45,959 bases of DNA from positions 1 to 45,959 of the forward strand of contig VBJV01000022.1 of NCBI GenBank assembly GCA_005879785.1. Direction: 5' to 3'. Under the pieces are notes generated by a model that did no database searches, had not been told where the DNA came from, and was given only the letters and a program-made list of their open reading frames with translations. The first letter of the stretch is position 1, and every line of letters starts with the position of its first letter. Position numbers and translations under genes: made by a program. Positions 25,792-35,015 of the stretch are shown in pieces. This stretch comes from Chloroflexota bacterium (GTDB lineage: Bacteria > Chloroflexota > Dormibacteria > Aeolococcales > Aeolococcaceae).

Positions 25792-28467
25792 TCAATCGGC
25801 CTCGAGATAGGGCTCGCGGAAGGCTGTCTGCGTGGGGATGAAGACCAGCGGGATCTCGTCCGTGGGGCCGTTGCGGTTCTTGGCCACGATCAGCTCCGTC
25901 TTGCCCTTGTCCACGTCCTGCTTGTGCAACCCCTCACGATAGAGGAAGAGCACCACGTCCGCGTCCTGCTCAATTGAGTTGTGCACGATGACGTCACCGG
26001 CGACGAAGTTGTGCGGACCGCCTGCGACGGTCAGGTCAAAGACGTCCTGGTGGCCGGCCGGCTGGACCGATGCCACCGGATCCCAATACACGTCGCTGGC
26101 CGCCAATGAGAGCAGTGCCGGCGATCCGGCAACGCTGCCGACCCGAGCAGCGTGCTCGCGGCTGAGATTGCCTCTGTACAACGCGCTGCCGTTGTATGCG
26201 ATGCCGAGCTCGGCAGCCAAGCGCCGCCGCGTCATGCCTGCCTGCGCCAGCGCGGGCAGGGCGAAAAGCTGCCAGGCCCTGGACGGGATGACGTCGCGAT
26301 TTGGGTTTGCCTTGCGGCTGTCGAGGACGAGCTGTATCTGATCCACGTGGCTGGAGGCACTTGGCCGGAGGGGCCCGATGATGCTCAAGAACCTCCGTAT
26401 ATCGGGTTGGCCGCTTACGGAAATGTGATGCTGAGGGCGGCCCCTAGTGCCTTGCTGCGCGACCCGTGCTCTAGCCCTGATGTCCAATCGCAAGAGCAGC
26501 GACTGCACGTCGCGAGCCAACTGCTCACTGCTGGTGGCGTAGTAGACGCGAGGTATGCCGCCTGGGCCGCTACCGATGTAGATGCAGCCGTCCGTGGACC
26601 ATAGATGGCGGAGAAACGTGGCAATGGCCGCTCGGGGCTGGTTGAAGGCACGCTCGGGAACCCGCTTCTCGTACGACCGGAGGCCGAAGACGCCAAGATC
26701 CGCGAGCCATGCCGCCACGGGGTTTCGCCTGCCCCGAGCGAGATTCGAGGTTGCGCTCAGGTACACCTGATACCAGTTCCGTTCCCGGCGGATTCGTGCC
26801 GTAATCGCATCACCGAAAACCTCTCCGGCAAGACCTGATACCAAGTCCGCCAGCGCGAGGTCGGCTGAGGTGTACTGAATAGCATGCCTCGGCAGAGTGC
26901 ACCCGTCGCCGATGAGATGTCCGAGAAGGGCCAGTTCGGCACCCGACATCGTTGCCGTCTGAGGACAAGGGAGCGAACGAGGTAGGGCCAAGTGATCCCC
27001 AATGGTCAACTCGTCGAGGCGCTTCCAGCCATCCAGTGTCAGGAATTCGTGATTGGCAGTCGCTCGAACCTTCCGTCCGAGCTGCGTCGTAAGGTCAAAG
27101 ACGGGCCGGTGACCGGTCGCGAAGACGCGCTGCGCCGTTCTGGGCACGAGCTTCCACGTTTCTGTATCCAGCGCCAGCACCCGCAAGCCTGAGGCGCCAA
27201 CAAGCGTGGCGATCGGCCTGCTGCAGCCCTCGTCGGGGAGGAACACGGGCGTCGAGCCGACCAGGCAGCCACTGTCACGAAGGTCGCTCAGCTGCGGACG
27301 CTTGTTCTCACGCCGTTCCGACTCGCGTGAGAGCTGCGAGAGCGCAAGCACCGGTATCTCCAGCTCCTTGGCGATCGCCTTGAGCCCCGAGGAGATGTCC
27401 GACACCTCCTGCACGCGGGACTCCTGACGACCGCCCTGCATCAGCTGCAGGTAGTCGATGACGATGAGCTCGATGCCGTTCTGCGCCTTCATGCGGCGTG
27501 CTCGGGCGCGCAGCGCGCTGATCGCCAGCGCCGGCGTGTCGTCGATCCAGAGGTCCGCCTGCGTCAGCGTGTCGAGCGCTTTGGCGATGTACTGGTACGC
27601 GTGCGAGTCGAGCTGTCCGGTGCGCATCAGGTAGTTGTCGACCTTGGCCTCGCTGCAGATGAGACGCTGCGCGAGCGCTTGCTTGGACATCTCCAGCGAG
27701 AACACGGCCACCGGCCTGCGTGCCAGCACTGCCGCGTTGCGCGCGATGTTCAGCGCGAACGACGTCTTCCCCACCGAGGGGCGCGCCGCCAGGATGATGA
27801 GCTCACCCGGCTGCAGGCCCTGGGTGAGCGCGTCGAGCTTGGCGAAGTTGGTGGGCACACCGTGCACGAGGCGCTTCTGCTGCAGCCGTGTCTCCAGCAG
27901 CGCCCACGTGTCCTGGACGATCGGGGCGATGTGCGTCGCCTCCGCGCTGCGGTGCGACTCGCCGACGCGGAACACGGTCTGCTCGGCGAGATCGATGCAG
28001 TCCTGCACCCCCGCTGCGGTGTCGAACCCCAGCCGGGCCACCTCGCCGCCGGCGTTGATCAACCGCCGGCGCAGCGCGTGCCCGACAACGATGTCCGCGT
28101 AGTGCTTCACGCTGGCGGCGCTGGGAACGGCGAGCGTGAGCTCGGCCACGTAGTCGAGGCCGCCGGCCCGGCCGACACCGGGACCGCGCTCCAGCTGGTC
28201 GCGCAGCGTGACGGCGTCGATGGGGTCGCCGTGGTCCGCCAGCGCGGTCGCCGCGCGGTAGAGGTGCGCGTGCTTCTCGGCGTAGAAGTCCTCGGGCGTG
28301 AGGACGTCGCGCACCAGCGTGATGGCGTCCTTGTCGATGAGGATGCCGCCGAGCAGCGCCTGCTCCGCCTCGAGGTCGTGCGGGGGCACACGCAGCGGGG
28401 TCGATGTCGCCAGGGTGCCCACGGGGTGCGCGGAACCCACCAGGTCGGTGTGCGTCGTGGCGGTCAT
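25792..28467 (-). CDS. dnaB: Replicative DNA helicase DnaB, interrupted by an in-frame intein
   Basis: LILAARPSVGKTSFALNIARNAA; AVFSLEMSKQALAQRLI; IVIDYLQLMQ; SDLRDSG/SIEQDADVVLFLYRE; TELIVAKNRNGPT. Confidence 0.97.
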   Translation of the reverse strand: MTATTHTDLVGSAHPVGTLATSTPLRVPPHDLEAEQALLGGILIDKDAITLVRDVLTPEDFYAEKHAHLYRAATALADHGDPIDAVTLRDQLERGPGVGRAGGLDYVAELTLAVPSAASVKHYADIVVGHALRRRLINAGGEVARLGFDTAAGVQDCIDLAEQTVFRVGESHRSAEATHIAPIVQDTWALLETRLQQKRLVHGVPTNFAKLDALTQGLQPGELIILAARPSVGKTSFALNIARNAAVLARRPVAVFSLEMSKQALAQRLICSEAKVDNYLMRTGQLDSHAYQYIAKALDTLTQADLWIDDTPALAISALRARARRMKAQNGIELIVIDYLQLMQGGRQESRVQEVSDISSGLKAIAKELEIPVLALSQLSRESERRENKRPQLSDLRDSGCLVGSTPVFLPDEGCSRPIATLVGASGLRVLALDTETWKLVPRTAQRVFATGHRPVFDLTTQLGRKVRATANHEFLTLDGWKRLDELTIGDHLALPRSLPCPQTATMSGAELALLGHLIGDGCTLPRHAIQYTSADLALADLVSGLAGEVFGDAITARIRRERNWYQVYLSATSNLARGRRNPVAAWLADLGVFGLRSYEKRVPERAFNQPRAAIATFLRHLWSTDGCIYIGSGPGGIPRVYYATSSEQLARDVQSLLLRLDIRARARVAQQGTRGRPQHHISVSGQPDIRRFLSIIGPLRPSASSHVDQIQLVLDSRKANPNRDVIPSRAWQLFALPALAQAGMTRRRLAAELGIAYNGSALYRGNLSREHAARVGSVAGSPALLSLAASDVYWDPVASVQPAGHQDVFDLTVAGGPHNFVAGDVIVHNSIEQDADVVLFLYREGLHKQDVDKGKTELIVAKNRNGPTDEIPLVFIPTQTAFREPYLEAD
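25978..27267 (-). mobile_element. Intein (430 aa) with LAGLIDADG homing-endonuclease region in DnaB
   Basis: Starts CLVGSTPVFLPDEG after SDLRDSG; block B TANHEFLT; endonuclease motifs LLGHLIGDG and FLRHLWSTDG; ends DVFDLTVAGGPHNFVAGDVIVHN followed by Ser. Confidence 0.95.
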
Positions 28468-28907
28468 TGCGCCGCGACGACGATCTTCAGGGTCTCGGTG
28501 ATCTCAGGGTGGAGCTCGACGGTGACCTCGTGTGGTCCCAGCGATCGGATCGCCGGCTCGATCTCGATCTTCCGCTTGTCGACGTCGATGCCGGCCTCGC
28601 GCTTGAGCTGGGTGGCGACGTCGGCGTTGGTCACGGTGCCGAACAGCCGGCCGGCCTCGCCGGCCTTGGCGTATATGGTCACGGTGAGCTTGCGCATGCG
28701 CTGGGCGAGCTCCTTGGCGTCGTCGAGCGCTTTCTCGGCCCGGCGATGCGCCGCATCTTCACGGCGGCGCACCTGCTCGATGGTGCGCTCATCCGCAAGC
28801 ACGGCGAGATGCTTGGGAAACAGGAAGTTGCGAGCGTAGCCGGGCGCCACTTCCTTGACGTCGCCGGCGCGAGTTCCAGCCACTTCTCGCAAAAACAGGA
28901 CCTTCAC
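28464..28907 (-). CDS. rplI: 50S ribosomal protein L9
   Basis: MKVLFLREVAGTRAGDVKEVAPGYARNFLFPKHLAV...; GTG start. Confidence 0.95.
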   Translation of the reverse strand: MKVLFLREVAGTRAGDVKEVAPGYARNFLFPKHLAVLADERTIEQVRRREDAAHRRAEKALDDAKELAQRMRKLTVTIYAKAGEAGRLFGTVTNADVATQLKREAGIDVDKRKIEIEPAIRSLGPHEVTVELHPEITETLKIVVAAQ

Positions 28908-29338
28908 AACGACGCTCCATGAGTGGCGTCGGAGCCCGCGGGCTGCGCCACGCTGCCGGTGAGACCCACCTCGTCGTCGTCGCCGCGGAAACGCCGATAG
29001 AGCATGACTGCAACCCGCTCTCCGTTGCGGACGTCGTCGTCGAAACGGCTGCGCCGCTCGAGGATGAGCTGTTCCTGTTCCTCGACGACGTAGCGTGGGC
29101 ACGCGGCGATGAACAGGCGAACCGCGAGCAGCGAGAGCGCGATGACGTCCAGCTCCCCGACCACGGGGATGGCCTCCGGGAGATCGACGACGGGCAGCGC
29201 GATCAGGGCAAGCGCAGCGCCGAACGCCCCCTTGATGTAACGAGGCACGCGCTGGTCGCGCATCAGGCAGTACGCCAGGCGCAGCTGTCGAGGCAGGTCG
29301 ACAAGCAGGCGCTTGGCGGAACGCAGACGGCTCATCAT
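28904..29338 (-). CDS. DUF1232 (YkvA-like) membrane protein
   Basis: VPRYIKGAFGAALALIALPVVDLPEAIPVVGELDVIALSLLAVRLFI. Confidence 0.65.
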   Translation of the reverse strand: MMSRLRSAKRLLVDLPRQLRLAYCLMRDQRVPRYIKGAFGAALALIALPVVDLPEAIPVVGELDVIALSLLAVRLFIAACPRYVVEEQEQLILERRSRFDDDVRNGERVAVMLYRRFRGDDDEVGLTGSVAQPAGSDATHGASL

Positions 29339-29368
29339 CCGAACCGCGCATTGTACGTCTCGAAGGAT

Positions 29369-30760
29369 TCAGGCCGAGGACAAAAGCTCGGGATGCTCGC
29401 GCAGCCAGCGCCGCGCTGCTTGCGCGTCGTCAAGCGGGATCGTTCCGTCGAGCACCGCCTCACGGATGGCAGCCTTGACCCGGCCGACCCAGGGGCCGGG
29501 GCCGCGGTTGGCCATCGCCATGATCTCGTCGCCATCAATGGGGTCCGTCATGCGCGACACCTGCGCGCCGGCGTCGAGGCGGGCCATTCGCTCCTCGAGC
29601 TCGACGATGCCCGCGATGGTGGGAAACGCGGACGCTTCGGTGTCCGCTCGCGCGACGGCGAGCATGCGAGAGCGATGTGCGCCAGCGTCGACGATGAGCC
29701 GGCGCACGGCAGCGTCGCCGAACGTTTCTCTGTCGTATTGAATGGGTCGGAGGTGCAGCTGCACCAGCAGCGCCACAGCGTCGATCTCGTCATTGCTGAA
29801 GCGCAGCCGCGTCAGCATGTCACGCGCCATGGCCGCACCAAGCTGGGGATGGTCGTGGAACGTGTGGCGCCCGTCGTCGGCGATGGCGTGGGTCGGCGGC
29901 TTGCCGATGTCGTGCAGCAGCGTGGCTGCTCGCGTGACGAGGTCCGGTGGAGTCCTGTCCAGCGCCAGCAGCGTGTGCTCGTACACGTCATGCGTGTGGA
30001 ACCCGCCCTGCTCGACGCCGATCATGGCGACCACCTCCGGCAGCACGTGCACCAGCAGGCCGCCACGATGCAGCACCCGGATCCCCGCCGAGGGCAGCGG
30101 CGCGAGCAGCAGACGCCGCAGCTCGTCGCTCACCCGCTCGATGCTGAGGATCTCGACGCGGTGAGCCTGTGACCGCATCGCTGCTTCGATCCCGCCGGCC
30201 AGCCTGAAGCCGAGTTGGGCCACGAACCGCGCCGCGCGGAACATGCGCAGGGGGTCTTCCGAGAACGTGTCCTGCGGCGGGACCGGAGTCCGCAGCACGC
30301 CCGCGCGCAGGTCGTCCAGTCCCGAACCTGTGATGTCGATGATCTGGCCCTCCAGCGTCTGGCACAGCGCGTTGACCGTGAAGTCACGGCGCATCACGTC
30401 TTCCTCGAGCGTGCCGGGGCGGACATCCGGCTTGCGCGACTCGGGGTCATAGCGCTCGGACCGCGCACGAACCACCTCGACGATGAAATCGTCGCCGCGT
30501 ATCTGCGCGGTACCGAACCGCTCGAAGCGTTGTGGTGGGGCCCAGCCGAAACGGTCGGCCACGTCGGCGAGCAGCGGCACGCCGTCGGCGCCGACAGTCA
30601 CCAGGTCCAGGTCCTTGGCTTCTGCGCCGCGCAGCCGGTCGCGCACGAAGCCCCCGACGAGATACGTCTTGATGTCCAGGCGTTGCGCTGCGTCGCGGAT
30701 GGCCTCGATCAGACCAGTGACCTCGGGAGTCGCGCGCACGGCTGCAATCCGGTCACTCAT
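29369..30760 (-). CDS. cca: CCA tRNA nucleotidyltransferase (HD domain)
   Basis: YLVGGFVRDRLRGAEAKDLDLV; RRDFTVNALCQ; DPLRMFRAARFVAQLGF; HTHDVYEHTLLAL; LLHDIGKP. Confidence 0.93.
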   Translation of the reverse strand: MSDRIAAVRATPEVTGLIEAIRDAAQRLDIKTYLVGGFVRDRLRGAEAKDLDLVTVGADGVPLLADVADRFGWAPPQRFERFGTAQIRGDDFIVEVVRARSERYDPESRKPDVRPGTLEEDVMRRDFTVNALCQTLEGQIIDITGSGLDDLRAGVLRTPVPPQDTFSEDPLRMFRAARFVAQLGFRLAGGIEAAMRSQAHRVEILSIERVSDELRRLLLAPLPSAGIRVLHRGGLLVHVLPEVVAMIGVEQGGFHTHDVYEHTLLALDRTPPDLVTRAATLLHDIGKPPTHAIADDGRHTFHDHPQLGAAMARDMLTRLRFSNDEIDAVALLVQLHLRPIQYDRETFGDAAVRRLIVDAGAHRSRMLAVARADTEASAFPTIAGIVELEERMARLDAGAQVSRMTDPIDGDEIMAMANRGPGPWVGRVKAAIREAVLDGTIPLDDAQAARRWLREHPELLSSA

Positions 30761-32513
30761 CGCGATGCGGAGCATGACGCCCGGAGCGCCCGCCGAGCAG
30801 CGTGAGGGCCAGCACCGCGCCCGCCGCCGCTGCCGCGGCGGCGCCCAGGAAAACGGTGTGCAGCTCATCGAGCACGGCTCGTTGGACCAGGGCGTCGAAG
30901 GCCGGGCAGCGCAGCGGTGTGCGCGGGCAGAGGATCTGCGCCGACGGCAACGACGCGGTGCTCGTGTAGAAGGCGTGAAGGCCGACGGCGGTCAGCACCG
31001 AGATGCCGACCACCATGCCCACCATTCGCGCCACCACGACCAGCGCCGAGCCCAGGCCGTGCACCGCAGGGCGCACCGCGCCGAGCATCGCATCGTTCAA
31101 CGGAGCGATGGCAAGCCCGAAGCCGAGGCCGCCGGCCACCAGCTCGAAATCCGCGGCGTGCAGCCAACCGGCGACGAGCGGTGTCGTCAGTGTCGTGGCC
31201 GTCCATCGCGTCATCGCCAGCAGCGACGCCGCCGCAACCATGAGGCCCACCGCGGCGACCATCCGGTTGCCCGCGCGCCGCAGCGCGAACCCACCGAGCA
31301 CGGCGCCGAGCGGGATGCCGATCAGGAAGCGCAGCAGCACGAGCGCGGCCCCAAGCTGCGAGTCGGTGAACGCCGTCGTACGCGCAAAGATCGGCACGTC
31401 GACCAGCGCCGCGATGAGCGCTGCTCCGGCCGCAACGTTGGTGAGCATCGAGCCATACGCCGCTCGGGCGCGGAAGTCCCCCATCGCGATGAGCGGAGCA
31501 CGCGCCGAGCGCTCGCGAAGCACGAAGCCGGCAGCCGCGGCGGCCGCCGCCGGAAGCGCCCAGAGCGCGTTGGGCGAGAGCACCTCACGGCTGGGGTCGC
31601 CGCTGGCGAACACGACCACCACGGCGGCGAGCGCGAAGCTGAGCAGCGCGCTGCCTGCCCAGTCGCCGCGGCGCGCCAGGTCGCGCAGAGCCGGCAGCGA
31701 CACAAGGGTGGGCCGCCGTCCGTGCGCTCGAACCTCCCAGGCACAGAACCCGAGCGATGCAGCGACAGCGGCGACGCTGAGCGGGGTCAGCGACGCGGGA
31801 CCGATCGGCGCGAAGAGCGTGCCCAGCGTGGCGTCGTCGCGCAGAGGATCGGGCGCGACGATGGCGAGGATGCCCGCCACCACGGCTGCCGTGGCCAGCG
31901 CACCACCCACGGCATCGTGCCCCTCGGCGCGTCGCGCACGCGCGGTCACGCGAGCACCCGCACCGAACGGCGCGAGGATGCCGGCCGCAAGCACCGCGGC
32001 CAGGGGCAGGTTCAGCCAGAAGATCGTGCGCCACGTGCTGACGGCGAGCAGCGCGCCGCCGTACAGCGGTCCCAGCACGCTGCCGAGCTCCTGCACACCG
32101 CCGACGATTCCCAACGGAATCCCGCGACTGCCGGGCGGCCACAGATCGGCGACGAGAGCGAGTGTCACCGGGACGAGCCCGCCGCCACCGAGCCCCTGCA
32201 GCGCGCGACCCGCCACAGCCGACCCCAGGTCGTGCGCGGAGGCCGTGACGAGCGACCCGGCCGCAAACAGCGTGAGACAGAGCAGCAGCAGCGGTCGCCG
32301 CCCATACGTATCGGACAGCCGACCGAGCACCGGCATGACCACGATGTACCCGAGCAGGAAGCCGCTGATGATCGGCGTTCCCGCTTGCAGGCGCTCCAGG
32401 CCCACGCCGACGTCGGCCATGATCGATGGCAGCGCGAGCACGATGACGTACGTGTCGACCGCGGCCAGCAGCACGGCCGCAGCGGCGACGCCGAGCGCCC
32501 AGCGCCGCCTCAT
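30753..32513 (-). CDS. MFS transporter, DHA2/14-TMS drug-exporter type
   Basis: AVDTYVIVLALPSIMADVGV; GRLSDTYGRRPLLLLCL; GRALQGLGGGGLVPVTLALVADLWPPGSRG. Confidence 0.92.
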   Translation of the reverse strand: MRRRWALGVAAAAVLLAAVDTYVIVLALPSIMADVGVGLERLQAGTPIISGFLLGYIVVMPVLGRLSDTYGRRPLLLLCLTLFAAGSLVTASAHDLGSAVAGRALQGLGGGGLVPVTLALVADLWPPGSRGIPLGIVGGVQELGSVLGPLYGGALLAVSTWRTIFWLNLPLAAVLAAGILAPFGAGARVTARARRAEGHDAVGGALATAAVVAGILAIVAPDPLRDDATLGTLFAPIGPASLTPLSVAAVAASLGFCAWEVRAHGRRPTLVSLPALRDLARRGDWAGSALLSFALAAVVVVFASGDPSREVLSPNALWALPAAAAAAAGFVLRERSARAPLIAMGDFRARAAYGSMLTNVAAGAALIAALVDVPIFARTTAFTDSQLGAALVLLRFLIGIPLGAVLGGFALRRAGNRMVAAVGLMVAAASLLAMTRWTATTLTTPLVAGWLHAADFELVAGGLGFGLAIAPLNDAMLGAVRPAVHGLGSALVVVARMVGMVVGISVLTAVGLHAFYTSTASLPSAQILCPRTPLRCPAFDALVQRAVLDELHTVFLGAAAAAAAGAVLALTLLGGRSGRHAPHRDE

Positions 32514-32526
32514 CCAGCCTGCTGCG

Positions 32527-33213
32527 TTATGGGCCCGCAGGCGGCGTGATGGACACGTTCTCGCCATACTTGTCGAGAACGAGAGTGAACGTGCTGCGCT
32601 TGGCCTTGTCGAAGAAGGGCCCGGTCAGGACGACGCGTCTGAGCTGACCGCTGGCGGTCGAGATGCCGAAGGTCGCGGCGACGTCCTGGCCGGGGTCGGC
32701 GCTGGTGAGCAGCGACGCGACGCTTCGGCCGGGCAGCGTGCATCTGACCTCGCGGAGTTGCTCGCCGCTGTAGCGGTCGTCGTCTGCCAGCGTGGCCGAT
32801 CTGCACTGCAGCAGCAGGCCGGAGAGTCCGCGCCGGGGATCGAGGAGCATGGCCGGGTCACCGAAGCCGTATGCGCTGGCGTCGGTGCGCTCGAACTCGG
32901 TGTCGGTGGGCAGCTTGACGTAGAACGCGCCACCTGCAGACACCACGTCGATGCTCACGGCGAAACCGCTCACCTTCACCGAGAGACGGCCACTGAACCC
33001 GTCCGGGCGGTGCGCGTCGCCTGACCCGCCCGTGACGAGCGGGCCGTTGCCCCGCACGTCGGCGCTGGTCAGCAGAAAGTGCAACGACTGCGCGGCATCG
33101 AGCTTCGCCTTGGTCTGGGCCAGCAGCGTGGAGGGATTCCCCGACGGTGACCCGCATCCCGCGACCGCGAGCACGAGCGCCGATGCGACTGAAACGCCGA
33201 TGCGAGCAAACGT
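32527..33213 (-). CDS. LppX/LprAFG-like lipoprotein; likely initiates at ACG 33213 (first canonical in-frame start is GTG 33174)
   Basis: FARIGVSVASALVLAVAGCGSPSG signal and lipobox upstream of the track start; then LLAQTKAKLDAAQSLHFLLTSADVRG...GFSGRLSVKVSGFAVSIDVVSAGGAFYVKLP. Confidence 0.7.
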   Translation of the reverse strand, partial: TFARIGVSVASALVLAVAGCGSPSGNPSTLLAQTKAKLDAAQSLHFLLTSADVRGNGPLVTGGSGDAHRPDGFSGRLSVKVSGFAVSIDVVSAGGAFYVKLPTDTEFERTDASAYGFGDPAMLLDPRRGLSGLLLQCRSATLADDDRYSGEQLREVRCTLPGRSVASLLTSADPGQDVAATFGISTASGQLRRVVLTGPFFDKAKRSTFTLVLDKYGENVSITPPAGP

Positions 33214-33220
33214 GGCCGGG

Positions 33221-33230
33221 ATCGTACACT
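33221..33230. promoter_or_regulatory. Candidate divergent promoter core ATCGTACACT: -10s TACACT (+, csaA) and TACGAT (-, lipoprotein)
   Basis: Hexamers share the central TA, same geometry as 14362-14371. Confidence 0.45.
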
Positions 33231-33237
33231 CCGGTGC

Positions 33238-33603
33238 GTGGCGGATGTGCAGAGGGCGGCGCTTCCCACGCTGCCGGCCGACTCATTCTTCGCCGTCGAC
33301 ATACGCGTCGGAAAAGTGTTGAGCTGCGACGCGTTTCCAGAGGCGCGACGGCCCGCCTACCGGATGCGGATCGACTTCGGGGCGCTGGGCACGCTGCAAT
33401 CGTCGGCGCGGCTGACCGGCCGGTACCGTGCCGAGGAGCTCGTCGGCAGGCTGGTGGTCGCCGTCGTCAACCTGCCACCCAGGCAGATCGGGCCGGTGCG
33501 CAGCGAGGTGTTGGTGCTGGGCGCGTATCGCGACGGCGACGATGACGACGTTGTTCTCCTGCGGCCGGACACCGATTGCTCGCCGGGGGATCGCATCGGG
33601 TGA
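33238..33603 (+). CDS. csaA: CsaA-like tRNA-binding-domain protein
   Basis: FFAVDIRVGKVLSCDAFPEARRPAYRMRIDFG...QSSARLTGRYRAEELVGRLVVAVVNLPPRQIGPVRSEVLVLG. Confidence 0.88.
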   Translation: MADVQRAALPTLPADSFFAVDIRVGKVLSCDAFPEARRPAYRMRIDFGALGTLQSSARLTGRYRAEELVGRLVVAVVNLPPRQIGPVRSEVLVLGAYRDGDDDDVVLLRPDTDCSPGDRIG

Positions 33604-34976
33604 GCAGCCGGCGCCTCAGCGCGCGGCGGCAGCTCTTGCTCGCCACCTTCTGGTTTGGCATCAGCTTCGTCTGGGGAGCCCTGCTGGCGGTCACGCTCAC
33701 GTTCCTGCTGGTACCGGAGCATCCCGGACCCGGGAATCCGCTGCTGGTCTCGCCCGCCCAGAAGAACACGGCGCTGACGGTGCTCGAGAGCGGCGGGCTG
33801 CTCGTGGCGGTGATCGTGCAGCCGGCGGCGGGCGCGCTCTCCGACCGCCTGCGGACGCGATGGGGACGCCGCCGCCCGGTGATTGCGGTGGGCGCCACGG
33901 GCGCGGTCGTGTGCCTGCTGCTCGTCGCCGGCGCTCAGGCATTCCTCTTCCTGGTCGCCGTCTACTGCGCGCTGCAGTTCTGCATGAACATCGCTCAGGG
34001 CGCGTACCAGGGGTTGCTGCCCGACACGGTCTCGGCAGCGCAGCGTGGCGGTGCTTCGGGGTTTCTCGGCGTGGCGACACTCAGCGGACAGGTCGTCGGC
34101 GCGGTGGCCGCCGGTGTGATCGCGCCGCGGACCACGTGCCTGTTGATCGCCGGAGTCGTGGCGCTCACATCGGTGCTGACGCTTGCCGGTGTTCCCGAGC
34201 GGCCGGCGGGCGCCGCCGTGGGCGACGAGGCGCTGCCGTCACGGATGCTGCGACAGCCGCTGCGCGCCGTGCGCGGGTACCTGGCGGAGTTCGCCCGCTA
34301 CCCCGACTTCTGCTGGGTGGTGTTCAGCCGGTTCCTCATCTTCACCGGCCTGGCGGGCATTCAGCGTTTCGCCGCCAATTACATCCGCGACACGTTTCCC
34401 GGAAGCTACCGCCTGTTCGGATTCGACCTGGGCTCGGCGCAGACCACCACCTCGGTGATGCTCGCGGTCGTGATCCTCTGTGGACTTGCCGTGACGTACC
34501 CGGCGGTGCGGCTCAGTGACACGGTGGGACGGCGGCGCATCCTCGTCGCGGCGGCGGTCGCGGGCGCCTGCGCGTCGGTGCTGTTCTTCTTCGCCACCAA
34601 CGTCACGCAGGTCGTTCTCTTCGCCCTTCCGGCAGCGGTGTGCTTCGGCATGGTGGTCTCCGTCGACTGGGCATTCATGGCCGACCTCGCGCCGCGGCGA
34701 CGGGCGGGAAAGTTCCTCGGCTTCTCCAACGTGGCGACTGCGGGAGCTCAGGCCGCAGCGCCTACGGTGCTCGGGCCGGTGATAGACGCGGTCAACGCCC
34801 GCAGCGTGCCCGCTCCCGGCGTGCCCGGCAGCGCCGGCTATCGCGTGCTCTTCGTCGTGGCGGCGGTGTTCTTTCTGCTCGGTGCCGCGGTGCTCCGCCG
34901 CGTCCGCACGACACACCTTGCCGAGGCGGACGACGAGCTGGGTGTGCTGCCGGCACCTGCCGCCCTGGCGACCTGA
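33600..34976 (+). CDS. MFS transporter, GPH/SLC45-like
   Basis: GALSDRLRTRWGRRRPVI; PAVRLSDTVGRRRILVAAA; ADLAPRRRAGKFLGFSNVATAGAQ; GTGA overlap with csaA. Confidence 0.88.
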   Translation: MSSRRLSARRQLLLATFWFGISFVWGALLAVTLTFLLVPEHPGPGNPLLVSPAQKNTALTVLESGGLLVAVIVQPAAGALSDRLRTRWGRRRPVIAVGATGAVVCLLLVAGAQAFLFLVAVYCALQFCMNIAQGAYQGLLPDTVSAAQRGGASGFLGVATLSGQVVGAVAAGVIAPRTTCLLIAGVVALTSVLTLAGVPERPAGAAVGDEALPSRMLRQPLRAVRGYLAEFARYPDFCWVVFSRFLIFTGLAGIQRFAANYIRDTFPGSYRLFGFDLGSAQTTTSVMLAVVILCGLAVTYPAVRLSDTVGRRRILVAAAVAGACASVLFFFATNVTQVVLFALPAAVCFGMVVSVDWAFMADLAPRRRAGKFLGFSNVATAGAQAAAPTVLGPVIDAVNARSVPAPGVPGSAGYRVLFVVAAVFFLLGAAVLRRVRTTHLAEADDELGVLPAPAALAT

Positions 34977-35015
34977 GCGCCGTCGCGCGCAGCTACTGAA
35001 TGCAGGTCGGCCAGG

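Noticed and set aside
30483-32549. 688-aa plus-strand ORF
   Set aside because: Antisense to the clear cca and MFS genes; Arg/Gly/His-rich composition typical of a GC-rich shadow frame.
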